A stretch of 64,000 nucleotides of DNA, taken from an uncultured Clostridia bacterium. GTDB lineage: Bacteria > Bacillota > Clostridia > TANB77 > CAG-508. The notes beneath the pieces were generated by a model, which did no database searches, was not told the origin of the DNA, and saw only the letters and a program-made list of their open reading frames with translations. The stretch is from assembly GCA_934130975.1 (NCBI GenBank), contig CAKOYU010000001.1, positions 124,001-188,000 on the forward strand, in the 5' to 3' direction. Positions 1 to 8,149 of this stretch are shown here, one piece after another. Position 1 is the first letter of the stretch. Each line of letters begins with the position of its first letter. A program made the position numbers and the translations under genes.

Positions 1-936
1 GGTGGACAAGGTACAAGACTTGGACATAAAGGACCTAAAGGAACTTTTGATATTGGTTTAGAATCACATAAATCACTTTTTGAATTATTAAGCGATTCAT
101 TAAAAGAACAAGGAAAGAAATATGATGTTATGATTCCTTGGTTTATAATGACAAGTGAAGAAAATAATGATGAGACAATTGCATTTTTTGCAAAAAATAG
201 AAATTTTGGATATGAAAAAGACAAAAATTTATTTTTCTTTAAACAAGGTGAATTACCAATGGTAGACACTGAAGGAAAAATATTAATAGGAGAGAATGGA
301 TTAATAAAAGAAGCAGCAGATGGTCATGGTGGTATATATGAAGCACTTGTAAAAAATGGAATGACTAAAAAAATGAGAGAATTAGGTGTTGAATGGATTT
401 TTATTGGTGGTGTTGACAATTGTTTAGTTAAAATGGTTGATCCAATATTGATGGGAATTGCAATACAAAAACATGTAACTGCAGCTGGAAAATCTGTTGT
501 AAAAGCAAATCCACAAGAAAAAGTTGGAGTATTTTGTAAGAAAAATGGAAGACCATCAGTTGTAGAATATACAGAAATACCTAAGGAAATGGCAGAAGCC
601 ACAGATTCAAGAGGAGAATTGATATATGGTGAATCTCATATTTTATGTAATTTATTCAATATAAATGCTGTAGAAAGAATGGGAACAAAACCATTACCTT
701 ACCATGTAGCATATAAAAAAGCAACATATATAGATAAAAATGGAAATAAAGTTGTACCAAATGGACCAAATGCATATAAATTTGAAGCATTTCTATTTGA
801 TGCGTTTGGTGAATTAGATGATATGGCTGTATTGAGAGTAAAAAGAGAAGAGGAATTTGCACCTGTAAAAAATGCTGCAGGAGTAGATAGTCCAGAAACA
901 GCAAGAGAGCTATATAGAAAATTCTATCAATTATAA
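1..936 (+). CDS. UDP-sugar pyrophosphorylase (UDPGP type 1 family), 5' partial
   Basis: This is the C-terminal part of a UTP:hexose-1-phosphate uridylyltransferase; the reading frame is open from the first base, so the start lies outside the window. The visible protein begins at the nucleotide-binding loop of the family (GGQGTRLG followed by GPKGTFDIG), and a later stretch, GVDNCLVKMVDP, fits the substrate pocket. The type is that of eukaryotic-like UDP-GlcNAc/UDP-Glc pyrophosphorylases, not GalU. It would make UDP-glucose or UDP-N-acetylhexosamine in the cytoplasm. The next gene is a phosphohexomutase, which supplies the hexose-1-phosphate. A terminator follows directly. The exact sugar cannot be read from sequence. 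Confidence 0.85.
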   Translation, partial: GGQGTRLGHKGPKGTFDIGLESHKSLFELLSDSLKEQGKKYDVMIPWFIMTSEENNDETIAFFAKNRNFGYEKDKNLFFFKQGELPMVDTEGKILIGENGLIKEAADGHGGIYEALVKNGMTKKMRELGVEWIFIGGVDNCLVKMVDPILMGIAIQKHVTAAGKSVVKANPQEKVGVFCKKNGRPSVVEYTEIPKEMAEATDSRGELIYGESHILCNLFNINAVERMGTKPLPYHVAYKKATYIDKNGNKVVPNGPNAYKFEAFLFDAFGELDDMAVLRVKREEEFAPVKNAAGVDSPETARELYRKFYQL

Positions 937-950
937 AGTATATAATTTTA

Positions 951-987
951 AACTGCTGGTGCAAATAGACATCAGCAGTTGTTTTTT
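951..987 (+). terminator. Intrinsic terminator after the pyrophosphorylase gene
   Basis: An 8-bp perfect stem, AACTGCTG (951-958) with CAGCAGTT (973-980), is followed by GTTTTTT. It lies 14 bases after the stop codon. Confidence 0.85.
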
Positions 988-1038
988 AATAAAATAGTCA
1001 AAAAAGTATATGTTTTTGACAGGAAAGGAAGAAATAAT

Positions 1039-2766
1039 ATGAATTACAAAGATGAATACAAAAAATGGTGTGAAGATCCAAGTTTTGATGAAGAAACAAA
1101 AAAAGAATTAATTAGTATTAAAGATGATGAAGAAGAAATAAAAGACAGATTCTATAAAGAATTAGAATTTGGTACTGCAGGATTACGTGGAGTTATCGGA
1201 ATGGGTACTAACAGAATGAATAAATATACAGTAGGAAAAGCTACTCAAGGTTTAGCTAATTACATATTAGAGCAAGGTACACAAGATATGGGAGTTGCAA
1301 TTAGTTATGATTCTAGAAGAATGTCAGATGAATTTAGTTTACAAACAGCATTAATTTTAAATGCTAATGGAATAAAAACTTATTTATTTGAAAGTTTAAG
1401 ACCAGTACCAGAATTATCATTTGCAGTAAGACAATTAAAATGTACTGCTGGTATAATGATTACAGCAAGTCACAATCCTCCAAAATATAACGGATATAAG
1501 GTTTATTGGGATGATGGTTCTCAAATTGTTGCACCTAGAGATAAAGATATTATTAATAAAGTAAGAAATATAGCAGATTTTAAAGAAATTAAAACAATTA
1601 GTAAAGAAGAAGCTATAGAAAAAGGTCTATTTAATGTTATTGGTAAAGAAATGGATGATAAATATATAGAAACATTAAAAAGCAAAATATTGAATCCTGA
1701 AATTGTTAAAGAGCAAGGAAAAGATTTAAAGATTGTTTATACTCCTTTACATGGAACAGGTAATACAATAGCTGAAAGATTATTAAATGAATTAGGATTT
1801 AAAAATGTTTATGTAGTTCCAGAACAGGCTAAGCCAGATGGAAATTTCCCAACAGTTGATTATCCAAATCCAGAAGATAAAAAAGCATTTAAATTAGCAT
1901 TAGAATTAGCTGAAAAAGTTGATGCTGATGTAGTTTTAGCAACAGATCCTGATGCAGATAGATTAGGAATTTATGCTAAAGATACTAAAACAGGTGAATA
2001 TATGCCATATACAGGAAATATGTCAGCTTTATTAATTGCAGAATATAGAATTTCTCAAATGAAAGAGAAAAATATTTTACCAGAAGATGGTATGTTTATT
2101 ACAACAATTGTTTCATCAGATTTAGCTAAAGCTATAGCTGATAACTACGGATTAGAGTGTATAGAAGTTTTAACTGGATTTAAAAATATAGGAGCTGTTA
2201 TGAAAAAAGCTGAAGAAAATCATGACAAAACTTATGTATTTGGATTTGAAGAAAGTTATGGCTGTTTAATTGGTGATTATGCTAGGGATAAAGATGGAAT
2301 TGCTGCTGTTATGTCTTTATGCGAGGCTGCAGCATATTATAGAGCGCAAGGAATTACATTATGGGATCAAATGAATAATATTTATGAAAAATATGGATAT
2401 TATAAAGAAGATCAAGTTTCAATAGTTTTAGAAGGTGCTGAAGGTGCTGAAAAGATTAAAGAAATGATGACATCTATGAGAAATAAAGATGTAGAACAAA
2501 TTGGTAAATATAAAGTATTATGTTTTAAAGATGTTGATAGAGACTATGTAAAAGATATGACTACAGGAGAAGAAAGCAAAACAGGATTACCAAAATCAAA
2601 TGTTTTATATTATCAATTGGAAAATAATTCATGGTGTTGTGTTCGTCCTTCTGGTACTGAACCTAAGATTAAACTTTACTTTGGGGTTAAAGGTACTTCT
2701 GCAGAAAATGCAACAGAAGAATTAGAATTATTAAAAGATGCTATGGTTAAAATAGTTAAGGAATAA
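1039..2766 (+). CDS. pgcA: Phosphoglucomutase/phosphomannomutase (alpha-D-phosphohexomutase)
   Basis: A 575-residue phospho-sugar mutase interconverting hexose 6-phosphate and hexose 1-phosphate, close to the usual length of Bacillus PgcA. The four family signatures are present: the phosphoserine loop TASHNPP (Ser144), the metal-binding loop DPDADR (303-308), the sugar-binding GFEESYG, and the C-terminal phosphate-binding RPSGTEPK. I place the start at ATG 1039, eight bases or so after GGAAAGGA; a longer reading from 979 would begin inside the preceding terminator. It sits behind a UDP-sugar pyrophosphorylase, so its likely job is glucose-1-phosphate supply for UDP-glucose and wall or glycolipid synthesis. 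The substrate preference is inferred from context. Confidence 0.9.
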   Translation: MNYKDEYKKWCEDPSFDEETKKELISIKDDEEEIKDRFYKELEFGTAGLRGVIGMGTNRMNKYTVGKATQGLANYILEQGTQDMGVAISYDSRRMSDEFSLQTALILNANGIKTYLFESLRPVPELSFAVRQLKCTAGIMITASHNPPKYNGYKVYWDDGSQIVAPRDKDIINKVRNIADFKEIKTISKEEAIEKGLFNVIGKEMDDKYIETLKSKILNPEIVKEQGKDLKIVYTPLHGTGNTIAERLLNELGFKNVYVVPEQAKPDGNFPTVDYPNPEDKKAFKLALELAEKVDADVVLATDPDADRLGIYAKDTKTGEYMPYTGNMSALLIAEYRISQMKEKNILPEDGMFITTIVSSDLAKAIADNYGLECIEVLTGFKNIGAVMKKAEENHDKTYVFGFEESYGCLIGDYARDKDGIAAVMSLCEAAAYYRAQGITLWDQMNNIYEKYGYYKEDQVSIVLEGAEGAEKIKEMMTSMRNKDVEQIGKYKVLCFKDVDRDYVKDMTTGEESKTGLPKSNVLYYQLENNSWCCVRPSGTEPKIKLYFGVKGTSAENATEELELLKDAMVKIVKE

Positions 2767-2770
2767 ATAA

Positions 2771-2802
2771 AAAGAGGGCTGTCATGCTGGACGGCCCTCT
2801 TT
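2771..2802. terminator. Bidirectional terminator between convergent genes
   Basis: AAAGAGGGC (2771-2779) pairs with GCCCTCTTT (2794-2802). On the minus strand the stem is followed by a T-rich run, so it best serves the TtcA-like gene; it can also stop pgcA transcription. Confidence 0.8.
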
Positions 2803-2819
2803 GACAGCTCTTTAGAATG

Positions 2820-3527
2820 TTATTTTTTCCAACCTTCTAGGTTTCGTGAAATTGCACCAAATAAATTAGCTCTAACCATTGGAATATCTTTTTGCCATAA
2901 AAATATTTGTTCCTTCATAGATTCTCTTTTAGTATGTTCATCCATAGGGCAGACTTTAGGCATTACTGGTTTATTGTATTTTTTTACAAATCTGCGAGTA
3001 TCTTTCTCGCTTAACAAAATTAATGGTCTAATTAATGTTACTTTGGTTCTATCCATATAGCTTTTTGGCGCAAATGTTGAAATACTTCCTGTATATAATA
3101 AATTTAATAGAAAAGTTTCTAAAACATCGTCCATATTATGGCCAAGAGCAATTTTATTACATCCTTCTCTTACAGCTATACTATTTATTATACCTCTACG
3201 CAAATTGGCACATAGTGAACATGGATTTTTTTCTTTTCTTACATCAAAAACAATTTCTTTTATAGAACTATTTTCTATAAATAATGGTACTCCAATTTCA
3301 TCACAATTTTTTTGCAAGAGTTCTGTATTAAAAAAATCAAATCCTGGATTTACTGATATTGCTATTAAATCGAAATGTTTGGGATAAAATCTTTGTAATG
3401 ATTTTAATCCATTTAGTAAGGTGATTGAGTCTTTTCCTCCTGATAGACATACTGCTATTTTATCTCCTTCTTCTATCATTTGGTATTCTTCTATCGCTTT
3501 TCTCATTTTACTTAATATGTGTTGCAT
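2820..3527 (-). CDS. TtcA-family tRNA thiolation ATPase (PP-loop)
   Basis: A 235-residue N-type ATP pyrophosphatase. The PP-loop SGGKDS is at residues 29-34, the paired cysteines CSLC are at 103-106 inside the TtcA-typical stretch NPCSLCANLRRG, and a third cysteine lies at 193 (VCPMDEHTKRE). TtcA proteins put sulfur on cytidine 32 of tRNA using a 4Fe-4S cluster held by three such cysteines, which fits. The protein is shorter than E. coli TtcA, as is common for homologs in Clostridia. The start at 3527 has an AAAGGAAA site upstream. It is transcribed alone, convergent with pgcA. A role in tRNA modification is inferred from family; the modified base is not certain. Confidence 0.82.
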   Translation of the reverse strand: MQHILSKMRKAIEEYQMIEEGDKIAVCLSGGKDSITLLNGLKSLQRFYPKHFDLIAISVNPGFDFFNTELLQKNCDEIGVPLFIENSSIKEIVFDVRKEKNPCSLCANLRRGIINSIAVREGCNKIALGHNMDDVLETFLLNLLYTGSISTFAPKSYMDRTKVTLIRPLILLSEKDTRRFVKKYNKPVMPKVCPMDEHTKRESMKEQIFLWQKDIPMVRANLFGAISRNLEGWKK

Positions 3528-3663
3528 GCTAAGTTTCCTTTCTTTTATAAATTAGAAAAATGCTTGATTGGCAATTTTTCGTGTGTGTAAATTTATTATA
3601 ACATGAATGTCAAGTAAATAGTTGTAATATTAGGAAAAATTGTTGAATATAATATATAAAAGA

Positions 3664-3692
3664 TTGACAATACGTATTATACGTAGTATAAT
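3664..3692 (+). promoter_or_regulatory. Consensus promoter with palindromic operator in the spacer (hicAB)
   Basis: TTGACA (3664-3669), a 17-bp spacer and TATAAT (3687-3692) form a perfect housekeeping promoter. The spacer holds TACGTA-TTA-TACGTA (3671-3685), two TACGTA half-sites that make a near-perfect palindrome. HicB antitoxins carry a DNA-binding domain and repress their own operon, so this is the natural candidate for the HicB operator. Confidence 0.8.
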
Positions 3693-3716
3693 AATTTATG
3701 TTAGGAGGAAAGAACG

Positions 3717-3900
3717 ATGACATTTCGAGAACTTGAAAAAATGTTAGTCTCCAAAGGATGGTGTCATCATCATACAAATGGTTCGCATTACATATACAAG
3801 CATAAAGAAATAAAACGGAAGTATTTCAGTTCCGAACCATAAGGGAGACATACCTATAGGAACTCTTAACAGTATCTTAAAACAAGCAGGGTTAAAATGA
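3717..3900 (+). pseudogene. hicA: hicA mRNA interferase toxin, frameshifted
   Basis: HicA toxins are about 60-residue double-stranded-RNA-binding-fold ribonucleases. The first frame, from ATG 3717 behind TAGGAGGAA, gives 41 codons with the family pattern FRELEKML, GW and NGSHYIY (catalytic His24) and stops at 3840. The expected C-terminal half, VPNHKGDIPIGTLNSILKQ, is encoded from 3829 to the TGA at 3898-3900 but in the +1-shifted frame. Removing one A from the AAAA run near 3812-3815 would restore a normal HicA. As read, the toxin is truncated and probably inactive; a sequencing or assembly error cannot be excluded. The intact hicB antitoxin follows 31 bases later. Confidence 0.85.
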
Positions 3901-3931
3901 ACCCTGCCTTGTATAGAAAGGGAGAATGAGT

Positions 3932-4381
3932 ATGAAAGTTATTTATCCAGTTTTATTCTATGAAGAGGAAAAAGGAGAATATTCTGTATTTGTTCCTGAC
4001 TTGGTAAGAAGTTTAAATATACCAGCAAGTACTTGCGGAGATTCTTTAGAAAAAGCAATGGAAATGGCAGAAGACTTAATTGCTGGAATAGTTTTAGATG
4101 AAATGGAAGAAGGAAATAAGATTCCTCAATCCCGAAAAATAGAAGATGTAACATTCGATGAATTAGAAAAAGAAATAGATGTAAAAGATTGGAACTATGT
4201 TTCGAAATTTAAAACATATATAGCAGTAGATATAACGGAATTTGCAGAAAAATGGGGAAAAGAATTGGTCAAGAAGACTGTAAATATACCCAAATGGATA
4301 AATACTAAAGCTGAAGAATTAAGAATAAATTTTTCAAAAACATTAGAAGAAGCTTTATTACAAAAGATATATAGAAATTAG
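3932..4381 (+). CDS. hicB: HicB-family antitoxin
   Basis: A 149-residue antitoxin. The N-terminal half (KVIYPVLFYEEEKGEYSVFVPDL, ending in the CGDSLEKAMEMAEDLI helix) is the partial RNase-H fold that blocks HicA. The C-terminal segment VKKTVNIPKWINTKAEE and onward has ribbon-helix-helix character and should bind the operator at 3671-3685. I choose ATG 3932, seven bases after AAAGGGAG; ATG 3926 would be too close to that site. It is longer than minimal HicB proteins, because of an extra segment between the two domains. It is intact while its partner toxin gene is frameshifted, a state that is not harmful to the cell. Confidence 0.88.
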   Translation: MKVIYPVLFYEEEKGEYSVFVPDLVRSLNIPASTCGDSLEKAMEMAEDLIAGIVLDEMEEGNKIPQSRKIEDVTFDELEKEIDVKDWNYVSKFKTYIAVDITEFAEKWGKELVKKTVNIPKWINTKAEELRINFSKTLEEALLQKIYRN

Positions 4382-4396
4382 TTATAACAAATCAAG

Positions 4397-4426
4397 GCAA
4401 TACGAAGTTAATGGTATTGCTTTTGT
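4397..4426 (+). terminator. Intrinsic terminator after hicB
   Basis: GCAATAC (4397-4403) pairs with GTATTGC (4414-4420), followed by TTTTGTT. Confidence 0.75.
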
Positions 4427-4495
4427 TATCAAGTATAGTATAAAAATTATTGATTTTTTAAGGTTAGTGTATTATAATAATTATATATTTTTTAT

Positions 4496-4571
<76 letters not shown>

Positions 4572-4632
4572 AATTTTTTGATTTAATGAAAAAATCGCTT
4601 GATGAAAATATTAAATAAAGGAAATAAATAAA

Positions 4633-5109
4633 ATGGAACAAAAAGAATATTATATGAAACAAGCCTTAAAAGAAGCAAAAAAGGCATACAAAAAATTAGA
4701 AGTTCCAGTAGGAGCGGTAATTGTAAAAGAAGGAAAAATAATAGCAAGAGCACATAATCAAAAAGAAACAAAAACAGACACAACAAAACATGCAGAAATA
4801 TTAGCAATACAAAAAGCAAGTAAGAAATTAGAATCTTGGAGATTAATTGATTGTGAGATGTATGTAACATTAGAACCATGTTCAATGTGTGCTGGAGCAA
4901 TAATAAATTCAAGAATAAAAAAAGTATATATAGGAGCAATGGATGAAAAAACAGGAGCAGTAGGGTCTGTATTAAATTTGTTTGAAGATTATACATTCAA
5001 TCATAAAGTAGAAGCAGAAACAGGAGTAATGGAAAAAGAATGCCAAGAACATCTTAAAAAATTCTTTAAAGAATTGAGAGAGCTAAAACGAGGAGGAAAA
5101 AATGTATAG
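4633..5109 (+). CDS. tadA: tRNA-specific adenosine deaminase
   Basis: A 158-residue zinc deaminase that converts adenosine 34 of tRNA-Arg(ACG) to inosine. The catalytic motif HAE is at residues 53-55 and the zinc ligands PCSMC are at 82-86, both in the TadA arrangement; the length is normal. It is the first protein gene after tRNA-Arg and lies upstream of SRP RNA, dnaX, ebfC and recR, the same order as yaaJ-scr-dnaX-yaaK-recR in Bacillus subtilis. The next gene starts inside its last codons (an 8-base overlap), so the two are translationally coupled. Confidence 0.93.
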   Translation: MEQKEYYMKQALKEAKKAYKKLEVPVGAVIVKEGKIIARAHNQKETKTDTTKHAEILAIQKASKKLESWRLIDCEMYVTLEPCSMCAGAIINSRIKKVYIGAMDEKTGAVGSVLNLFEDYTFNHKVEAETGVMEKECQEHLKKFFKELRELKRGGKNV

Positions 5110-5845
5110 AAATGTAAAACAAAAAATTTTTCATAGTGTAATTATTACTATAATAATTATTGCTATTTTATCTGTTGGAGGTATGTTTATTTTAAGATAT
5201 CAAGTTGAAGGCGAATCTAATATGCCATTTAAGATTAGTAAAATTTCTATAATAGAAAGTGTAGAAGGAACCGAGAGTGAAGGCGCAGGAGAAAAATGGA
5301 ATTTTAATGTTGACGAAAATAATGATATATACATATATCTTGAAAAAAATTCTACTTATGGAAAAACAGAGATAATTCAATCTGTCGAAGTAAAAAACAT
5401 AAATGTAAATAAAACAAAAGAAAAAGGAACTGTTAAATTTTATAAACCAGTCCAAGATGAAAAAAGGATGTTTGTAAATAAAGAAGAAAACGAAATTACA
5501 GATATTACCTATAATGGAGAATTAGAATCAAACATTAAAGAACAAAAAATTTCAAATCAAGGTGGAATTATTGCATTTAGATACGCATTAAATAATATTT
5601 CTCAATATGTATCTCAAGATGCAGAAGAAATTGATCACAGTCAATTATTGAAATTAACAAACATTACACAAGAAGATTTGCAAACAACTTTAACATTTGA
5701 TATTGTTATTAATTTAACTAGTGGCAAAAAATATCAAGCTCCAATTAGTATAGAAATTCCAACAGAAGAAATTATAGAAAAAGGAACAGTTGGGATAGAT
5801 AAAACAGATTTAAATAATATAATTTTTAAAAGAATAGAAAATTAA
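5102..5845 (+). CDS. Membrane-anchored protein of unknown function
   Basis: I do not recognise this 247-residue protein. It begins with a short basic segment and one hydrophobic helix (about residues 12-33), then a soluble domain predicted outside the membrane that is rich in beta-type alternation, Lys, Glu and Asn. There is no cysteine-rich, catalytic or repeat motif that I can name. ATG 5102 overlaps the end of tadA, behind CGAGGAGG, so it is probably co-expressed with tadA. It ends just before the SRP RNA promoter. Confidence 0.7.
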   Translation: MYRNVKQKIFHSVIITIIIIAILSVGGMFILRYQVEGESNMPFKISKISIIESVEGTESEGAGEKWNFNVDENNDIYIYLEKNSTYGKTEIIQSVEVKNINVNKTKEKGTVKFYKPVQDEKRMFVNKEENEITDITYNGELESNIKEQKISNQGGIIAFRYALNNISQYVSQDAEEIDHSQLLKLTNITQEDLQTTLTFDIVINLTSGKKYQAPISIEIPTEEIIEKGTVGIDKTDLNNIIFKRIEN

Positions 5846-5854
5846 TAAAAATAC

Positions 5855-5883
5855 TTGCAAAATTCATAATTAGAGTATATAAT
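5855..5883 (+). promoter_or_regulatory. Promoter of the SRP RNA gene
   Basis: TTGCAA (5855-5860), 17 bp, TATAAT (5878-5883). The RNA would start about 6-8 bases later, exactly where the SRP RNA hairpin begins. Confidence 0.8.
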
Positions 5884-5888
5884 ACAAA

Positions 5889-6030
5889 ATGGTATGAGAA
5901 TTGATCTCTGTATGGAAAGCAAACTCAATAAAAGCCTATGAACCTTGTCAGGTCCGGAAGGAAGCAGCAATAAATAGATACTTTTATGTGGGAATTGTTT
6001 TCCATAGAGAGATTGATATTCACACCATTT
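5889..6030 (+). ncRNA. ffs: Signal recognition particle RNA (bacterial SRP RNA)
   Basis: The core contains the universal domain IV sequence TGTCAGGTCCGGAAGGAAGC with its GGAA tetraloop and the asymmetric loop that binds Ffh. The flanks pair into one long hairpin: ATGGTATGAGAATTGATCTCT at the 5' side against AGAGAGATTGATATTCACACCAT at the 3' side. The size of about 140 bases suggests a simple extended hairpin, without the large Alu domain of Bacillus scRNA. The 3' end runs into TTTTTT, which may terminate it. Exact ends are estimates. Placement directly before dnaX matches Bacillus. Confidence 0.93.
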
Positions 6031-6064
6031 TTTAAAATTTAGGGATTATAAAGGATGTGAGATA

Positions 6065-7714
6065 ATGGGGTACACAGCTCTTTATAGAAAATTTAGACCA
6101 CAAACATTTGAAGAAATGGTAGGTCAAGAACACATAACAAGAACATTAAGAAATCAAATAATGGCAAATAGAGTAGGACACGCATATTTATTTAATGGAG
6201 GAAGAGGAACAGGGAAAACGACATCAGCTAAAGTTTTGGCTCGTGCAATCAACTGTTTAAATCCTCAAGATGGAGAGCCATGTAATGAGTGCGAAATTTG
6301 CAAATCAGCATTAAATGGGTCATTAACAGATATAGTAGAAATGGATGCTGCATCAAATAATAGTGTAGAAGATATACGTTCTATTAGAGAAGAAGTAAAT
6401 TTTCTACCAACAAAAGCAAAATATAGAGTATATATAATAGATGAGGTTCATATGTTGTCACAAGGAGCATTTAATGCTTTATTAAAAACTCTTGAAGAAC
6501 CACCAGAACATGTAAAATTCATTTTAGCTACAACAGAACCACAAAAATTGCCTGCAACAATACTTTCAAGATGCCAGAGATTTGATTTTAAAAGAATATC
6601 AAATGAAGATATTATAAAAAGATTAGAAATTGTTTGCAAAGAAAGTAATATAGAAATTACTAAACAAGCTTTAAACATAATTGCATCATTAGCGGAAGGC
6701 GCAATGAGAGATGCTTTATCAATATTAGAAAGATGTGTGCAAGATGGAGAAAACAATATTGATGAAGACAAAATAAAAGAATTAGTAGGAATTCCTAAGA
6801 TTACTTATATACATAGCATAACAGAAGCAATAATAAAATATAATATAGATGAAGCGATGGAATCTATAACTAAAGTTTTAGATGAAGGAAAAGATTTAAA
6901 TAATTTACTATGGGAAATTATCAAATACATTAAAGATATTTTGATGGTTAAAACAGAGCAAAAGCTAACTATTTACAATGAAAATGATTTTGCAAATTTG
7001 AAAAAATTAGCAGATGAAGTTTCTAAAGAAAGAGCAATTAGATTAATTAGTGAATTATCAAAATTAGAAAATGATATGAAAAGCTCAACTCAAAGATTAA
7101 TAGTTTTTGAAGCTGGAATAATAAGATTATGTGATAAAGAATTAGCTTCAAGTTCTAATAATAATTTTAGTGATTCACAAAGTGGAGGAAATAGTAATAT
7201 TAATGCTGGAGAAATTTATGCTAGATTAGAAAAAATAGAAAATTATTTAAGAGCTGGAGGCGGAGTTGCTAGAGCACAAACGTCAACGGCTGGAAACAGA
7301 GTAACACCATCTGCAGGTATAAAGTCTAATACACAAGCAAATGCTACAGATGCTATTGCAGGAATAGGGAAAGATAAAAAGCCAGCTCAGTATTGGCAAC
7401 AAGTTGTAGATAATTTTAAACAAAATGGAAAAATAATGTTATATACTAATTTGTTAAACACAAATGCAGTTGAAATAAATGATATGACTGTCGGAATAGA
7501 ATTCCCTAAAGGAATAACACCTTTTGGAAAAACAGTATTAGAAAGACCAGAAAATAAAATGGAAATTGCTAATCAAGTATCAGTTGCATGTGGAAAAACA
7601 ATGCAGATAAAATATATAGATGCAAAACCTCAAGAAGCAGGAAATGCAGCAGAAGAAAATGAATTATCAAATTTTGCAAATAAATTTGATATACCATTTG
7701 ACGTAATTGAATAA
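6065..7714 (+). CDS. dnaX: DNA polymerase III subunit gamma/tau (clamp loader ATPase)
   Basis: A 549-residue clamp loader subunit that helps load the beta clamp during replication. The N-terminus YRKFRPQTFEEMVGQ is typical. The Walker A loop GGRGTGKTT is near residue 45-52, followed by the zinc-binding cysteines of DnaX (CLN...CNECEIC), Walker B IIDEVHML and the SRC sensor motif LSRCQRF. The C-terminal third is low-complexity and then a tau-like polymerase-binding region. There is no clear slippery A-run for a programmed gamma product in the usual place. It is the first of dnaX-ebfC-recR. A 32-bp tandem repeat begins three bases after its stop. Confidence 0.95.
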   Translation: MGYTALYRKFRPQTFEEMVGQEHITRTLRNQIMANRVGHAYLFNGGRGTGKTTSAKVLARAINCLNPQDGEPCNECEICKSALNGSLTDIVEMDAASNNSVEDIRSIREEVNFLPTKAKYRVYIIDEVHMLSQGAFNALLKTLEEPPEHVKFILATTEPQKLPATILSRCQRFDFKRISNEDIIKRLEIVCKESNIEITKQALNIIASLAEGAMRDALSILERCVQDGENNIDEDKIKELVGIPKITYIHSITEAIIKYNIDEAMESITKVLDEGKDLNNLLWEIIKYIKDILMVKTEQKLTIYNENDFANLKKLADEVSKERAIRLISELSKLENDMKSSTQRLIVFEAGIIRLCDKELASSSNNNFSDSQSGGNSNINAGEIYARLEKIENYLRAGGGVARAQTSTAGNRVTPSAGIKSNTQANATDAIAGIGKDKKPAQYWQQVVDNFKQNGKIMLYTNLLNTNAVEINDMTVGIEFPKGITPFGKTVLERPENKMEIANQVSVACGKTMQIKYIDAKPQEAGNAAEENELSNFANKFDIPFDVIE

Positions 7715-7717
7715 AAA

Positions 7718-7781
7718 GAACAAAACAGAACCGGTCCCAAATGTGCAATGAACAAAACAGAACCGGTCCTGAATGAGCAAA
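7718..7781 (+). repeat. Tandem pair of a 32-bp dispersed repeat (forward)
   Basis: Two head-to-tail copies start at 7718 and 7750. Each begins with the 20-base core GAACAAAACAGAACCGGTCC and continues with a diverged AAATGTGCA-like tail. The unit length is exactly 32 bases. The same unit occurs reversed at 40271-40331 and as a single copy at 62236-62265. The pair sits between the dnaX stop and the ebfC ribosome binding site (7782-7788), so it is transcribed inside the operon. Confidence 0.9.
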
Positions 7782-7796
7782 AAGGAGGAAATTAAA

Positions 7797-8138
7797 ATGT
7801 CAAAAAGAGGAGGATTCCCAGGAATGGGAGGATTTGGTGGAATGAACATCAATAATTTAATGAAAGAAGCTAAAAAAATGCAAGCAGATTTGGAAAAATC
7901 ACAATCTGAACTTGCAATAAAGGAGTTTGAAGCATCAGCAGGAGGAAATGCAGTAACTGTAAAAGTTAATGGTCAAAAACAAATATTAAGTTTAAATTTA
8001 CAAAAAGAAGTTGTTGATCCAGATGATGTTGAAATGTTACAAGATTTAATTATTACATGCTTAAATCAAGCTTTTAAACAAGTTGATGATGCACAAACAG
8101 CTTCAATGGGAAAATTTAATATACCAGGTTTAATGTAG
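7797..8138 (+). CDS. ebfC: YbaB/EbfC family nucleoid-associated protein
   Basis: A 113-residue small DNA-binding dimer family protein. It has a Gly/Met-rich N-terminus (GGFPGMGGFGG), a long amphipathic helix with MNINNLMKEAKKMQ, the strand-rich core GGNAVTVKVNGQKQILSL, and a C-terminal helix ending in IPGLM. The start is ATG 7797 behind AAGGAGG (7782-7788). An upstream in-frame ATG at 7773 lies inside the repeat and has no ribosome binding site. The position between dnaX and recR is the conserved one in many bacteria, where the protein is thought to work in replication or recombination on the nucleoid. Confidence 0.93.
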   Translation: MSKRGGFPGMGGFGGMNINNLMKEAKKMQADLEKSQSELAIKEFEASAGGNAVTVKVNGQKQILSLNLQKEVVDPDDVEMLQDLIITCLNQAFKQVDDAQTASMGKFNIPGLM

Positions 8139-8149
8139 GAGAAATAACA

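Noticed and set aside
3898..3900. TGA read as an amino acid (alternative genetic code)
   Set aside because: TGA ends several genes cleanly (radC, the 520-residue membrane protein, the 52-residue gene) and tryptophan is TGG throughout; an RF1 gene alone does not suggest otherwise.
4583..4996. Long minus-strand frames rich in Leu and Phe opposite real genes (for example against tadA, pcrA, spoIIE)
   Set aside because: They are antisense shadows of AT-rich coding sequence, lack ribosome binding sites and resemble no family.
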